Shown: positions 24,948-33,652, counted from the first letter of the stretch. The stretch: 64,000 bases of DNA from Hominenteromicrobium sp900549945 (GCA_902472305.1 CABRNK010000015.1:5833-69832); one strand, 5' to 3'. Notes: generated from the sequence alone by a model not told the origin. Translations and numbers: made by a program.

Positions 24948-25772
24948 ATGGATACGATCAAGCACCGCGCGGAGAATCTGAACAACGGCGGTTCCGTCAC
25001 GGTCTACTACTGCGGCTATGAAAAGTGCGCGAGCGGCCATTTCTGGGGGCCGGCGGTGCGCACGCAGTACCTGCTGCATTATGTGATCTCGGGCCGCGGC
25101 ACGTATGCGGTCGGCGGCGAGACGTATACGCCGCATGCGGGCACCTGCTTTCTGATCCGCCCCGGAGAGCGCACGGTGTACACGGCGGACCGGGAGGACC
25201 CGTGGGAGTACATGTGGGTCGCGTTCGACGGCTTCGACGTACTCGAGATCCTGCGGCGCACCGGTCTTATCAGCCGGTATGTCGTCCCGGTGGAAAACGG
25301 CGGGGAATTCGAGCGCTACCTGCGCGAGATGATCGAGGAATTCAGCGGCGGCAGCCTGTTTAAGGTGATGAGCTGCTTTTACGGCGCGATGTCCGTGCTG
25401 GAGAAATCGGCGCACGGCGGCGCCTATACGCGCGAGCACGAGTATGTGAACAAGGCGGTCGGCTACATCAAGAGCAATTACGGCTACCCGATTCAGGTCA
25501 GCGACCTCGCCCGGTACATCGGCATCGACCGCACGTACCTTTACCGCATCTTCTTTGCCTCGGAAAACATGTCGCCGAAGCAGTATCTGATGCAGGTGCG
25601 CATTAACGCCGCCAAGAAGATGCTCCTGAGCGGTGCGTACACCGTGGGCGAAACGGCGATTTCCTGCGGCTTTTCGGACGCCTCCTCGTTTTGCAGCCGA
25701 TTCAAGCGCTGCACCGGCATGACACCCAAGGCGTTTATTGCAGACAATGAAAGACACCGCGCAGAGGGCTGA
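24948..25772 (+). CDS. AraC-family transcriptional regulator (sugar-responsive type)
   Basis: 274 residues. The N-terminal cupin-like domain (residues about 10-150) includes YLLHYVISGRGTY, a typical effector/dimerisation motif, and the C-terminal 100 residues carry the two AraC HTH units: PIQVSDLARYIGIDRTYLYR and VGETAISCGFSDASSFCSRF with KRCTGMTPKAF. GGGGAGAAGG precedes ATG 24948. Its divergence from the GH4 gene with a 178-nt shared region makes it the probable activator of that gene, as in MsmR/RafR systems. Its 3' end forms part of a bidirectional terminator. Confidence 0.88.
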   Translation: MDTIKHRAENLNNGGSVTVYYCGYEKCASGHFWGPAVRTQYLLHYVISGRGTYAVGGETYTPHAGTCFLIRPGERTVYTADREDPWEYMWVAFDGFDVLEILRRTGLISRYVVPVENGGEFERYLREMIEEFSGGSLFKVMSCFYGAMSVLEKSAHGGAYTREHEYVNKAVGYIKSNYGYPIQVSDLARYIGIDRTYLYRIFFASENMSPKQYLMQVRINAAKKMLLSGAYTVGETAISCGFSDASSFCSRFKRCTGMTPKAFIADNERHRAEG

Positions 25773-25790
25773 CCCTGCGCGGTGTCCTTT
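25753..25790. terminator. Bidirectional terminator between araC-type gene and prfC
   Basis: Perfect 12-bp stem GACACCGCGCAG (25753-25764) / CTGCGCGGTGTC (25775-25786), T tail on the plus strand. It overlaps the end of the AraC coding region and separates convergent genes. Confidence 0.85.
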
Positions 25791-25795
25791 TGTTT

Positions 25796-27385
25796 TTACC
25801 GGCTGAACTCGGAGAGCTCCAGCCCTTCGTTGTGCTCGAGCGCCCAGCGGATGCTCCACTCGTTTGCAAAGAGCAGCAGGTAGCGCCCGCGGATATCCTG
25901 CACTTTCTTCGTGTCGGAGGTGAGATTCAGCTTTTTCAGGTCGACGTCCGGCGTGTCGATCCAGCGGATGTGCGAGTAGGGGAGGTTTTCCATGCGGATC
26001 TCGACATTGTACTCGTTTTCCATGCGGTACTTGAACACGTCGAACTGCAGCGTGCCGACAACGCCGACGATGACCTCCTCCATGCCGGAGGCGATCTCCT
26101 GAAAGATCTGGATTGCGCCCTCCTGCGCGATCTGCGTCGTGCCCTTGACGAACTGCTTGCGCTTCATTGTGTCCTTCTGCTGCACGCGGCAGAAATACTC
26201 GGGCGCGAAGGTTGGGATGCCCTCGAACTGCACCTTTTTGCCGGTGCAGATCGTGTCGCCGATCGAGAAGATGCCGGGGTCGAATACGCCGATGATGTCG
26301 CCGGCGTAGGCCTCGTCGATAATCTCACGACTCTGCGCCATCATCTGCTGCGGCTGGGCGAGCTTGATCTTGCGGCCGCCCTGCACGTGGCTGACCTCCA
26401 TGCCCTTTTCAAACCGCCCGCTGCAAATGCGCATGAACGCGATACGGTCGCGGTGCGCCTTGTTCATGTTGGCCTGAATCTTAAAGACGAAGGCCGAAAA
26501 ATCCTTGCTGAACGGGTCGATCGTGCCGTCCTTTGTCTCGCGCGGCAGCGGCGCCGTCGTCATGTGCAGGAAGCTCTCGAGGAACGGCTCCACGCCGAAA
26601 TTCGTGAGCGCCGAGCCGAAGAACACGGGCGAGAGCTTGCCGTGGCGCACCTTTTCGAGGTCGAATTCATAGCCGGCGCCGTCGAGCAGCTCCACGTCGT
26701 CGCGCAGCGTATTGTACAGGTTCTCGCCGAGGATCCCCTCGAGCGACGTGTCGTTCAGGTCGATCTCGTGCGCTTTGACCTCGTGCTGGCCGCGCAGCTC
26801 CTTGTCGCCCTCGAAGGCGATGATCTCGGACTTCTCGCGGTCGTAAACGCCCCTGAAGTCGATGCCGGAACCGATTGGCCAGTTCATCGGGTAGGTGCCG
26901 ATGCCGAGCTCCTTCTCGATCTCGTCGAGCAGGTCGTAAGGACTCTGCGCGTCGCGGTCCATCTTGTTGATGAAGGTGAAAATCGGGATGTCGCGCATGA
27001 CGCAGACCTTGAAGAGCTTGCGCGTCTGCGGCTCAACGCCCTTTGCGGCGTCGATGACCATGACGGCAGAATCGGCCGCCATCAGCGTGCGGTAGGTGTC
27101 CTCGGAGAAGTCCTGATGGCCCGGGGTATCGAGAATATTGATGCAGTAGCCCTCGTACTGGAACTGCATGACGGAGGAGGTGACGGAAATGCCGCGCTGC
27201 TTTTCGATCTCCATCCAGTCGGAAACCGCGTGGCGCGCGTTCTTTTTGCCCTTGACGGCGCCGGCGAGCTGAATGGCGCCGCCGTACAGGAGGAATTTTT
27301 CCGTAAGCGTCGTTTTGCCGGCGTCCGGATGCGAAATGATCGCAAAGGTGCGGCGTTTTTCGATCTCTTTTCTCAAATCTGGCAA
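25796..27385 (-). CDS. prfC: Peptide chain release factor 3
   Basis: 529 residues, the expected RF3 length. RF3 is a translational GTPase that recycles RF1/RF2 after peptide release. G motifs are present: G1 HPDAGKTT (19-26), the RF3-specific SDWMEIEKQRGISV, G3 DTPGHQDFSEDTYRTL and G4 NKMDRD. Domains II and III follow (FKIQANMNKAHRDRIAFMRI; GVVGTLQFDVFKYRMENEYN). It reads opposite to its neighbours and has its own promoter. Confidence 0.95.
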   Translation of the reverse strand: MPDLRKEIEKRRTFAIISHPDAGKTTLTEKFLLYGGAIQLAGAVKGKKNARHAVSDWMEIEKQRGISVTSSVMQFQYEGYCINILDTPGHQDFSEDTYRTLMAADSAVMVIDAAKGVEPQTRKLFKVCVMRDIPIFTFINKMDRDAQSPYDLLDEIEKELGIGTYPMNWPIGSGIDFRGVYDREKSEIIAFEGDKELRGQHEVKAHEIDLNDTSLEGILGENLYNTLRDDVELLDGAGYEFDLEKVRHGKLSPVFFGSALTNFGVEPFLESFLHMTTAPLPRETKDGTIDPFSKDFSAFVFKIQANMNKAHRDRIAFMRICSGRFEKGMEVSHVQGGRKIKLAQPQQMMAQSREIIDEAYAGDIIGVFDPGIFSIGDTICTGKKVQFEGIPTFAPEYFCRVQQKDTMKRKQFVKGTTQIAQEGAIQIFQEIASGMEEVIVGVVGTLQFDVFKYRMENEYNVEIRMENLPYSHIRWIDTPDVDLKKLNLTSDTKKVQDIRGRYLLLFANEWSIRWALEHNEGLELSEFSR

Positions 27386-27427
27386 AGTGATGACCTCTGT
27401 TTCTATGTGAATTCGAACAATCGGTTT

Positions 27428-27456
27428 ATTCTATCATATATGCGGGAAAAGTTCAA
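27428..27456 (-). promoter_or_regulatory. Predicted promoter of prfC
   Basis: On the minus strand TTGAAC, 17-bp spacer, TAGAAT (plus coordinates 27451-27456 and 27428-27433). Confidence 0.6.
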
Positions 27457-27535
27457 GTTTTCCGAGCCATGGAGCGACAAAATATTTGCGGCGGGTATGG
27501 TACTGTAAAAGAAAAAAACGAGGAAGGATGTAAAA

Positions 27536-28066
27536 ATGCTCAAGAAGATTTCCACGGTTCTGCTCAGCCTTCTGATCGCCGTATTCGCCGCGTTTCAGGC
27601 GCAGGGTGCCGAGACAAAGCCGGAAAAGTACGCCGTGCAGGTTCTTCCGAAGGAGGATGTGGCGGTTTCCTCCGGTGAGCGCGTCGGCGGGGAGATCCGC
27701 ATCACGGCGGCTCTGCGCGAAATGGCGGTGCAGGAGGACGCCACCATAAAGTTTGTTCTGACCGGCGACCGTTATACATACCGCACCACGGTCGTCGTGA
27801 CGCCGGAGAACGAGGATGAGGAGGGGCTGCTTTCGGCCTCGGCGTGCTTTGAAAATCTGCTCAGCGGCAGCTACCGACTGCAAATTGAGCAGGCCGACGG
27901 CGCTGCGCTCGATTACATTCTGGCGGAAAAGGGCGGGGAATCAAAGTACACCATGCAGGAGGATTCCATCACGTTCTATCTCTCGGAGGATGCGAACACG
28001 GGAAGCGCGTGGTTCATGCTGAAGGAACAGGCGACGGAGGCTGCGGACGAGGAGGCGGCGCGATGA
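27536..28066 (+). CDS. Exported protein of unknown function
   Basis: 176 residues. A signal peptide (MLKKISTVLLSLLIAVFAAF, cleavage near AQG-AE) leads to a mostly beta-strand domain: VSSGERVGGEIRITAALREM, IKFVLTGDRYTYRTTVVVTP and LSGSYRLQIEQADG. The arrangement resembles the prealbumin-like (Cna-B) folds of Gram-positive pilins, but no isopeptide residues or sorting signal can be defined. AGGAAGGATG precedes the ATG. It overlaps a small basic ORF and is followed by another exported protein, so the three may be a unit. Confidence 0.6.
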   Translation: MLKKISTVLLSLLIAVFAAFQAQGAETKPEKYAVQVLPKEDVAVSSGERVGGEIRITAALREMAVQEDATIKFVLTGDRYTYRTTVVVTPENEDEEGLLSASACFENLLSGSYRLQIEQADGAALDYILAEKGGESKYTMQEDSITFYLSEDANTGSAWFMLKEQATEAADEEAAR

Positions 28067-28230
28067 AGGTGCAGCGCATCCACAGGGGACGGCACTACCG
28101 CAGGCGCTTTCCGGCGCTCGCGGTGCGGCGCATTCTGCTGCACCTGCTGGACTGGACAGCCATGCGCTTCGGGCGGCACGGGCGGCTTGTCATGCGGCTG
28201 CGGGCCAATTTGAACAGAGGGCGCATATAG
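28063..28230 (+). CDS. Small Arg-rich protein, unknown
   Basis: 55 residues, starting at an ATG that overlaps the previous stop by 4 nt (ATGA). The sequence is very basic (repeated R and H, e.g. HRGRHYRRRF) and has a short amphipathic centre (VRRILLHLLDWTAM). No family recognised. The overlapping start suggests translational coupling, but an Arg-rich frame in GC-rich DNA can be spurious. Confidence 0.4.
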   Translation: MKVQRIHRGRHYRRRFPALAVRRILLHLLDWTAMRFGRHGRLVMRLRANLNRGRI

Positions 28231-28278
28231 GCGCATATACTATAGGAGAATCGAATCCGTGAGGGGGCGTTCTCAAAT

Positions 28279-28773
28279 ATGCGCAGGGGATTTTTGGCGC
28301 TGCTCGCCGCGCTCTGCCTTTTGCTGCCGGTTTCGGCACAGGCGGCCGGCGGCGTGCTGGTGCTCGGGGGCGGTGCGGGAGACGTGCGGCTGGAAATTAA
28401 AAACGACGCGGCGTATCCGGTCTATGTGCTGGCGCGGGCTGAGGAGGCCGAAGCGGGGGCGGTATCGCTCGCTGTCCGGCAGGGCGGCCGGAGCGCGCCG
28501 GTCTTTTCGGGAGACGCCGCGGCGCTTTCAGGGGCGGAGCTGCTGCTCTGCACGCTGGAGCCGCACGAGAGCGCGGCGGTTGTGGCGAGTTCCGGCGGAG
28601 GCGGCGTTTCCCTGCACCTTTCCGAGCGGCAGGCGGCGGACGCCGTGCAGCCGGATTACGGCCGGCTCATCCTCTGGAGCTGCATCTGGATGGCGCTCGT
28701 GATCCTCGGTTCGTACGTCACGATTGCGGTTTCAAACCGAAAAAAGCGGGGAAAGCAGGAAGAAAACAGATAA
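28279..28773 (+). CDS. Exported protein with C-terminal membrane anchor, unknown function
   Basis: 164 residues. N-terminal signal peptide (LALLAALCLLLPVSAQA), a short beta-rich extracytoplasmic domain (EIKNDAAYPVYVLARAEEAE...), then a transmembrane helix (LILWSCIWMALVILGSYVTI) and a basic tail NRKKRGKQEENR that would stay inside. A type I topology is inferred. It follows two small ORFs of equally unknown role and ends at a strong terminator. No family recognised. Confidence 0.6.
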   Translation: MRRGFLALLAALCLLLPVSAQAAGGVLVLGGGAGDVRLEIKNDAAYPVYVLARAEEAEAGAVSLAVRQGGRSAPVFSGDAAALSGAELLLCTLEPHESAAVVASSGGGGVSLHLSERQAADAVQPDYGRLILWSCIWMALVILGSYVTIAVSNRKKRGKQEENR

Positions 28774-28815
28774 AAAACGGGGAATCGCGGCCGGAAAGCC
28801 ACGGTTCCCCGTTTT
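28774..28815. terminator. Bidirectional terminator between convergent genes
   Basis: AAAACGGGGAA (28774-28784) pairs with TTCCCCGTTTT (28805-28815); T runs occur on both strands. Confidence 0.8.
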
Positions 28816-28832
28816 GTTTCACAATATGGCGG

Positions 28833-29309
28833 TCAGAAGCAGAAATAACCGATCAACGCGATGGCAAAGCCGAGCGCCGCACCGCAGACGACCTCGATCA
28901 TCCGGTGGCCGAGCGATTCGTTCAGCTTCGGGATCATCTCGTTGAGCTGCGTTTCGTCCTTTGCGTTCTCGTCGGCGAGGTATTCCACAATGTAATTGAT
29001 CGCCTTGGCGTGCAGGCCGGCCGCCCAGCGCACGCCGGTCGCGTCGTACATGACGATCAGCGCCAGAATAAAGGCCATGGCGAAGATCGGGGAATCGAAG
29101 CCGTAGAGCAGGTAGGAGAGCAGAAGCACGGAGCAGGTTACCGCCGAGTGCGAGCTCGGCATGCCGCCTGCGCCGGCGAGACGCTCCCGCTTGAATTCAC
29201 CCTTTGTGAACAGGTGAATGGCCGTCTTGAGCAGCTGCGCGGCGACCCAGGATACAACGCCGACATTGATCAGCGGGTTTGAAATCAAAATGGAAAAATC
29301 AAAATTCAT
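28833..29309 (-). CDS. Divergent PAP2-family membrane protein (DUF212, YuiD-like)
   Basis: 158 residues, the same length as B. subtilis YuiD. It has about four membrane helices and the conserved GMPSSHSA motif with YDATGVRWAAGLHAKAIN typical of DUF212. The PSSHSA motif resembles acid phosphatases that act on membrane lipid phosphates, but enzymatic activity of this branch is not established. ATG 29309 is chosen by homology to family starts; a GAGACTGGAAG site is weak. It stands alone, convergent with the preceding exported-protein cluster. Confidence 0.85.
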   Translation of the reverse strand: MNFDFSILISNPLINVGVVSWVAAQLLKTAIHLFTKGEFKRERLAGAGGMPSSHSAVTCSVLLLSYLLYGFDSPIFAMAFILALIVMYDATGVRWAAGLHAKAINYIVEYLADENAKDETQLNEMIPKLNESLGHRMIEVVCGAALGFAIALIGYFCF

Positions 29310-29453
29310 GCTTCCAGTCTCTTTTCGGTGAAATTGCAAAGTGCCTGCGTACGGATACCGGCACACTTTTCCATATCATTTTAACCGCAAACGGCCGTCT
29401 TGTCAATTCTGCCGATTCAAAAGTAAGAAATTTGAAATTTACCGGCGGCGCCC

Positions 29454-29482
29454 TTGCAGGATGCGGGGCGTTGTGCTAAAAT
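29454..29482 (+). promoter_or_regulatory. Predicted promoter of queH giving a nearly leaderless transcript
   Basis: TTGCAG (29454-29459), 17-bp spacer ending TGTGC (extended -10), TAAAAT (29477-29482). The expected start of transcription is about 29489, at the first start codons of the gene. Confidence 0.65.
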
Positions 29483-29489
29483 AATGGAC

Positions 29490-30134
29490 ATGATGAACGT
29501 GAGAAACTACGCGAAGGAACTGGATAAAATCGTGGAGGCGCTGTACCGGGAGAACAGGCGGCCCTCTCTGCTGCTGCACGCCTGCTGCGCGCCGTGTTCG
29601 AGCGCTGTGCTTGAGCGGCTGACGGCGGCGTTTGCGGTGACCGTGCTGTTCTATAACCCGAACATCGCCCCGCAGGCCGAATACGAAAAGCGTGCGGCGG
29701 AGCTCGAGCGGCTGATCTGCGAGATGCCCGCCGCACAGGGCGTGCAGATGGTGCGCGCCCCATATGACCCGCGCGAATTTTTGGAGGCGGTGCGCGGATT
29801 TGAGACGGTGCCGGAGGGCGGCGAGCGCTGCTTTCGCTGCTACCGCCTGCGCTTGGAAGCGGCCGCCCGGTATGCCGCGGCGCACGGCTTCGATTATTTT
29901 ACGACGACGCTGTCGATCAGTCCGCTGAAAAACGCGGCGAAGCTCAATGCGATCGGCGAGGCGCTCGGGGCGCAGTACGGCGTGGCGCATCTGCCCGCCG
30001 ATTTTAAAAAGAAAGAGGGCTACAAGCGCTCCATCGTGCTTTCGCGGGAATACAGTCTTTACAGGCAGGATTTCTGCGGCTGTGTGTTTTCAAAAAGGGA
30101 AAGGATGAAAAAAGAGGATGGCAGTCACACATAA
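29490..30134 (+). CDS. queH: Epoxyqueuosine reductase QueH
   Basis: 214 residues. QueH carries out the last step of queuosine tRNA modification, reducing epoxyqueuosine, as a non-orthologous replacement of QueG. Family signatures are present: LHACCAPCSSAVLERL (Cys32, 33, 36), FYNPNIAPQAEYEKR, ERCFRCYRLRLEAAA, FTTTLSISPLKN and RQDFCGC. Candidate starts are 29484, 29490 and 29493; none has a Shine-Dalgarno, and the promoter -10 ends at 29482, so translation may be leaderless from 29490 or 29493. The 3' end overlaps the amidohydrolase by 17 nt. Confidence 0.9.
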   Translation: MMNVRNYAKELDKIVEALYRENRRPSLLLHACCAPCSSAVLERLTAAFAVTVLFYNPNIAPQAEYEKRAAELERLICEMPAAQGVQMVRAPYDPREFLEAVRGFETVPEGGERCFRCYRLRLEAAARYAAAHGFDYFTTTLSISPLKNAAKLNAIGEALGAQYGVAHLPADFKKKEGYKRSIVLSREYSLYRQDFCGCVFSKRERMKKEDGSHT

Positions 30135-30930
30135 CGGTGTAACCTACCGGGTGGCGGACGCGCACGCGCACATTTACCCGGGAAAAATTGCGGAGAAGGC
30201 GACGGCTAACGTGGGCCGCTTCTACGGCATCGAGATGGATGAGGTCGGCCTGCCGCATATCCTGAGCGAGGAGGGCAAGGCGGCCGGCATCGACCGCTTT
30301 CTCGTCTGCTCGGTCGCGACGAAGGTGGAGCAGGTGGAATCGATCAACGGCTTCATCGCCGAGAAGTGCGCGAAATACCCGCAGTTTATCGGGCTCGGCG
30401 CATGGCATCAGGATATCACGGACATCGAGGGCGAGCTCGACCGCATTCAGGCGCTCGGCATGCGCGGCATCAAGCTGCACCCCGATTTTCAGCGCTTCAA
30501 CATCGACGAGGCGGGCATGCTCGAGGTGTATGCCGCCTGCATGCGCCGCGGTATGGTGGTGCTGTTCCACACCGGCGACGACCGCACGGATTTCTCCTCG
30601 CCGCGCCGCCTTGCGCGCGTGCTGGAGAAGCTGCCTGATTTCGTGTGCATCGCCGCGCATCTCGGCGGCTACCGCGAATGGGCGGATGCGCGCGCCGTTT
30701 TGCAGGGCACGAACGTGTATATCGACACGAGCAGCTCGCTCTTTGCGGTCAGCGCGGAGGATGCGCGCCGGAGCATCGCGCATTTCGGCGTCGATAAGAC
30801 GCTGTTCGGCACGGATTTCCCGATGTGGACGCCGAAGGAGGAGCTGGAGCGCTTCTTTGCGCTCGGCTACGGCGAGGCGGAGAACCGCAAGATGCTGTAC
30901 GATAATTTTGCGCGGCTCTTTTCGCTGTAG
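30118..30930 (+). CDS. Amidohydrolase-family (amidohydro_2) metal-dependent hydrolase
   Basis: 270 residues. A TIM-barrel with metal ligands: DAHAHIYP (HxH), GIKLHPDFQ, FHTGDDR, AAHLGGYREW and FGTDFPMW (final Asp). The family includes decarboxylases and hydrolases of small cyclic or amide substrates; the substrate cannot be assigned. ATG 30118 has AAAAAGAGG before it and overlaps the end of queH by 17 nt, so the two are co-transcribed, which need not mean a common pathway. Confidence 0.85.
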   Translation: MAVTHNGVTYRVADAHAHIYPGKIAEKATANVGRFYGIEMDEVGLPHILSEEGKAAGIDRFLVCSVATKVEQVESINGFIAEKCAKYPQFIGLGAWHQDITDIEGELDRIQALGMRGIKLHPDFQRFNIDEAGMLEVYAACMRRGMVVLFHTGDDRTDFSSPRRLARVLEKLPDFVCIAAHLGGYREWADARAVLQGTNVYIDTSSSLFAVSAEDARRSIAHFGVDKTLFGTDFPMWTPKEELERFFALGYGEAENRKMLYDNFARLFSL

Positions 30931-30942
30931 GATAAGGGTACG

Positions 30943-30981
30943 AAGGGGCAGACCTGCGCTTGCGCGGGTCTGTCCCTTTTT
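30943..30981 (+). terminator. Terminator of the queH unit
   Basis: AAGGGGCAGACC (30943-30954) pairs with GGTCTGTCCCTT (30967-30978) with one wobble; five Ts follow. Confidence 0.88.
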
Positions 30982-31007
30982 GACGGGGCGGCGCAACGCA
31001 CAGTTGC

Positions 31008-31036
31008 TTGCGCTGCTTTCCGGCTTTTGCTAGAAT
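31008..31036 (+). promoter_or_regulatory. Predicted promoter of the XRE/zinc-ribbon gene
   Basis: TTGCGC (31008-31013), 17-bp spacer ending TTTGC (extended -10), TAGAAT (31031-31036). Confidence 0.6.
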
Positions 31037-31063
31037 GGAAGAAAACTATGGGAGGCATATGAA

Positions 31064-31543
31064 GTGGAAACCAAGGAAGTGCTTCAAAAGCTGCGCCGCG
31101 GGCGCGGCTGGTCGCAGGACGAGCTGGCGGAGAAGGTGTTCGTGACGCGGCAGGCGGTGTCGCGCTGGGAAACGGGGGAGACGGTGCCGAACATCGAATC
31201 GCTCCGGCTGCTTTCGGCGCTGTTTGGCGTCTCGATCAATACGCTGCTCGGGTCGCCGCAGAAGCTGTACTGCCAGTGCTGCGGAATGCCGCTCGAGGAT
31301 GAAGTGATGAGCCGGGAGCCGGACGGCGCCATCAACGAGGAATACTGCAAGTGGTGTTATGCGGACGGAAAGTTTGCCTATGCGTCGCTCGAGGCGCTGA
31401 TCGACTATCTTGTGCCCGCCATAGCGGGCCCGCAGTGGAGTGAGGCGCAGGTGCGCGCCAATTTAGAGGAAATGCTTCCGAGACTCCGGCACTGGCAGGC
31501 GCCGCGGGCGGATGCACCGGAAAATTGTGCAAAGAAGAAATAA
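31064..31543 (+). CDS. XRE-family regulator with C-terminal zinc-ribbon domain
   Basis: 159 residues. Residues 1-62 are a Cro/C1-type HTH (LRRGRGWSQDELAEKVFVTR, QAVSRWETGETVPNIESLRL). Residues about 65-145 are the putative zinc-ribbon module found alone or with HTH in Firmicutes: YCQCCGMPLEDE and EEYCKWCYADGKF, with four Cys. The start is GTG 31064, placed 8 nt after GGGAGG; the ATG just upstream is out of frame. It has its own promoter and precedes a MATE exporter gene that has a separate promoter. Ligand unknown. Confidence 0.85.
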   Translation: METKEVLQKLRRGRGWSQDELAEKVFVTRQAVSRWETGETVPNIESLRLLSALFGVSINTLLGSPQKLYCQCCGMPLEDEVMSREPDGAINEEYCKWCYADGKFAYASLEALIDYLVPAIAGPQWSEAQVRANLEEMLPRLRHWQAPRADAPENCAKKK

Positions 31544-31588
31544 ATAATTCGTCAATACGACGATATTCAGCAAAACAGCACAGATTCG

Positions 31589-31617
31589 TTGACGCTTAAT
31601 GATTTTTTTGCTATACT
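31589..31617 (+). promoter_or_regulatory. Predicted promoter of the MATE exporter
   Basis: TTGACG (31589-31594), 17-bp spacer ending TTTGC (extended -10), TATACT (31612-31617). Confidence 0.75.
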
Positions 31618-31665
31618 AAATACGAAAAGTTTCTTTTTTTACACAAAGGGAGGGTGTATTTTCGT

Positions 31666-33042
31666 ATGGCAGGAAAAATTTCTGCTTTTTTCGGCGCACA
31701 GGATATGACCGCCGGAAACCCGACCAGCAACCTGATCCGATTTTCGGTGCCGCTGCTCATCGGCAATCTCGCCCAGCAGCTTTACAGCACGGTGGATTCC
31801 ATCGTGGTGGGGCAGTATGTCGGCGACGGCGCGCTGGCGGCGATCGGTGCCAGCGGCCCGATTCTCAACCTGCTGCTTGTGCTGTTCATGGGCGTTTCGG
31901 TCGGCGCGAGCATCATGGTCTCGCAGTATTTCGGCGCAAAGGACAAAGAGCGGCTCTCCGATTCCGTTGGCACCGCGATCACGGCGACCATCGTGTCGTC
32001 CGTATTCATCATGGTTGTGGGCCCGCTGATCACCGGCTGGGCGATGTCGTTGCTGCAAACGCCGGAGGACATCTACGTGATGGCGTGCGAATACCTCGTG
32101 ATCCTGTTTCTGGGCATCATCGGCAGCGCGTTCTACAACATTCTTTCCGGCATTCTGCGCGGCTTGGGCGATTCCGTGATGCCGCTGATTTTTCTCGTGA
32201 TCGCGTGCGGCTTGAATATTGTTTTGGATATTTGGTTTGTCGCTTCCTTTCACATGGGCGTTGCGGGCGCCGCGTGGGCGACGATTATCTCGCAGGCTGT
32301 TTCCGGCATACTGTGCCTGATCCGTCTGCTTTTGATGCGCGACGTGCTGCATGTGCGGCTGCGCTCGCTCTGGCCGAGCAGGGCGCTTTTGTCGCAGCTT
32401 GTCCGCCTCGGCCTGCCCAGCGGCCTGACGCAGGCGATCTTTTCCATGGCGATGATCGTCGTGCAGTCTCTGACGAACAGCTTCGGCACCACGATTATCG
32501 CGGTTTCCACGGTTGTCATGCGTGTGGACGGCTTTGCGATGATGCCGAACTTCACCTTCGGCACGGCGATGACGACGTTCACAGGCCAAAATATCGGCGC
32601 AAAGCAGCTTGAGCGCGTGGAGAAAGGCACGAAATCCGGCATGAAGATCGGCATTGCGGTTTCTGCGATTCTGGTGGTGCTGATTCTGCTGTTCGGGCGC
32701 TTCCTCGTCGAGATGTTCACGACGACGCCCGATGTGATTCGGCTGAGCGTACATATGATGCGGATCCTCGCGGTCGGCTATGTGGCGATGGCGGTCACGC
32801 AGATCCTTTCCGGCGTTATGCGCGGCGCCGGCGACACGATGACGCCGATGTGGATTTCCATGATCACGACGATCATCATCCGCGTGCCGATCGCGTACGG
32901 TCTCGCCGCGCTGATGCAGTCTCCGGACGCGCTGTTTATCTCGATGCTCACGAGCTGGGTGATGGGCGCGGTGCTCACGGTGATCGCCTACCGAATGGGC
33001 CGCTGGAAGAAGAAATCGATTATCGGGTCGGCGTCAGCCTGA
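31666..33042 (+). CDS. MATE-family multidrug/cation antiporter
   Basis: 458 residues with twelve hydrophobic segments in two similar halves. MATE features include PTSNLIRFSVPLLIGNLAQQ, DSIVVGQYVGDGALAAIGAS, VSQYFGAKDKERL, and in the second half the matching TGQNIGAKQLERVEKG. Such exporters use Na+ or H+ gradients to expel drugs or metabolites. ATG 31666 is used; an in-frame GTG at 31654 abuts GGGAGG too closely, though the ATG spacing (12 nt) is long. Ends at a strong terminator. Confidence 0.92.
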   Translation: MAGKISAFFGAQDMTAGNPTSNLIRFSVPLLIGNLAQQLYSTVDSIVVGQYVGDGALAAIGASGPILNLLLVLFMGVSVGASIMVSQYFGAKDKERLSDSVGTAITATIVSSVFIMVVGPLITGWAMSLLQTPEDIYVMACEYLVILFLGIIGSAFYNILSGILRGLGDSVMPLIFLVIACGLNIVLDIWFVASFHMGVAGAAWATIISQAVSGILCLIRLLLMRDVLHVRLRSLWPSRALLSQLVRLGLPSGLTQAIFSMAMIVVQSLTNSFGTTIIAVSTVVMRVDGFAMMPNFTFGTAMTTFTGQNIGAKQLERVEKGTKSGMKIGIAVSAILVVLILLFGRFLVEMFTTTPDVIRLSVHMMRILAVGYVAMAVTQILSGVMRGAGDTMTPMWISMITTIIIRVPIAYGLAALMQSPDALFISMLTSWVMGAVLTVIAYRMGRWKKKSIIGSASA

Positions 33043-33104
33043 TGCGCTTTGACAGAGGGCGAAAGCCGAGACGGGAAATGCGCTTAAAAAGCCATAGCCG
33101 TTCT

Positions 33105-33147
33105 AAAATGGGGAGGGAGCCGCTTTGGTGCGCGCCCTCCCCATTTT
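33105..33147 (+). terminator. Terminator between MATE and GNAT genes
   Basis: AAAATGGGGAGGG (33105-33117) pairs with CCCTCCCCATTTT (33135-33147). The GNAT start is only 22 nt further on, so this may also limit read-through into that gene. Confidence 0.85.
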
Positions 33148-33168
33148 GTGTTGAAGAGGAGAATCGAA

Positions 33169-33639
33169 ATGGAATTTCGAAGATTGAAGGGCGCTGAGCT
33201 TGAAAAAATCCTGCAAATAAATGTGGACTTTCGAAGTGGCTTTGCAGACCGCGGAGCAGCGCGGCGCTTTCTGGAAACGGAGCACTGTTGGCTTTATGCG
33301 GCTCTGCGGGAGGATGCTGTTATAGGTTTTGCCTACGGCTATGTGCTTTCGCGTTTGGACGGTAAAGCCGATATGCTTTATATCCACGAGGTGGGGGTGG
33401 CTGAGCCGGAGCAGCGGCGCGGCGTGGGCTCTGCCATGCTGACGGCGCTGCTCCGGGACGCGGGGCGATCGGGAATCGGCCGCGTATTTCTCTTTGCAGA
33501 CAGGCATAACGCGGCAGCAAACGCGCTGTACCGGAAGCTCGGCGGCGCGGTGGGGTGGGATTCCGGCGGTGACGATACGGTTTATTTCTTCACGCCGGAT
33601 GACGCTGCAACGCGCTTTGAACGGAAAAAACGGGAATAA
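33169..33639 (+). CDS. GNAT-family N-acetyltransferase (AAC(3)-I-like)
   Basis: 156 residues. The acetyl-CoA motif is VGVAEPEQRRGVGSAMLTAL, followed by FLFADRHNAAANALYRKLGG and the C-terminal DDTVYFF strand. The overall pattern (LYAALREDAVIGFAYGYVLS, YIHEVGV) is like the aminoglycoside 3-N-acetyltransferase I group, but the same pattern is common in GNATs of unknown substrate, so resistance should not be inferred. GAGGAG precedes ATG 33169. No separate promoter was identified; it follows a terminator. Confidence 0.8.
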   Translation: MEFRRLKGAELEKILQINVDFRSGFADRGAARRFLETEHCWLYAALREDAVIGFAYGYVLSRLDGKADMLYIHEVGVAEPEQRRGVGSAMLTALLRDAGRSGIGRVFLFADRHNAAANALYRKLGGAVGWDSGGDDTVYFFTPDDAATRFERKKRE

Positions 33640-33652
33640 TTTGAATTTTAGC

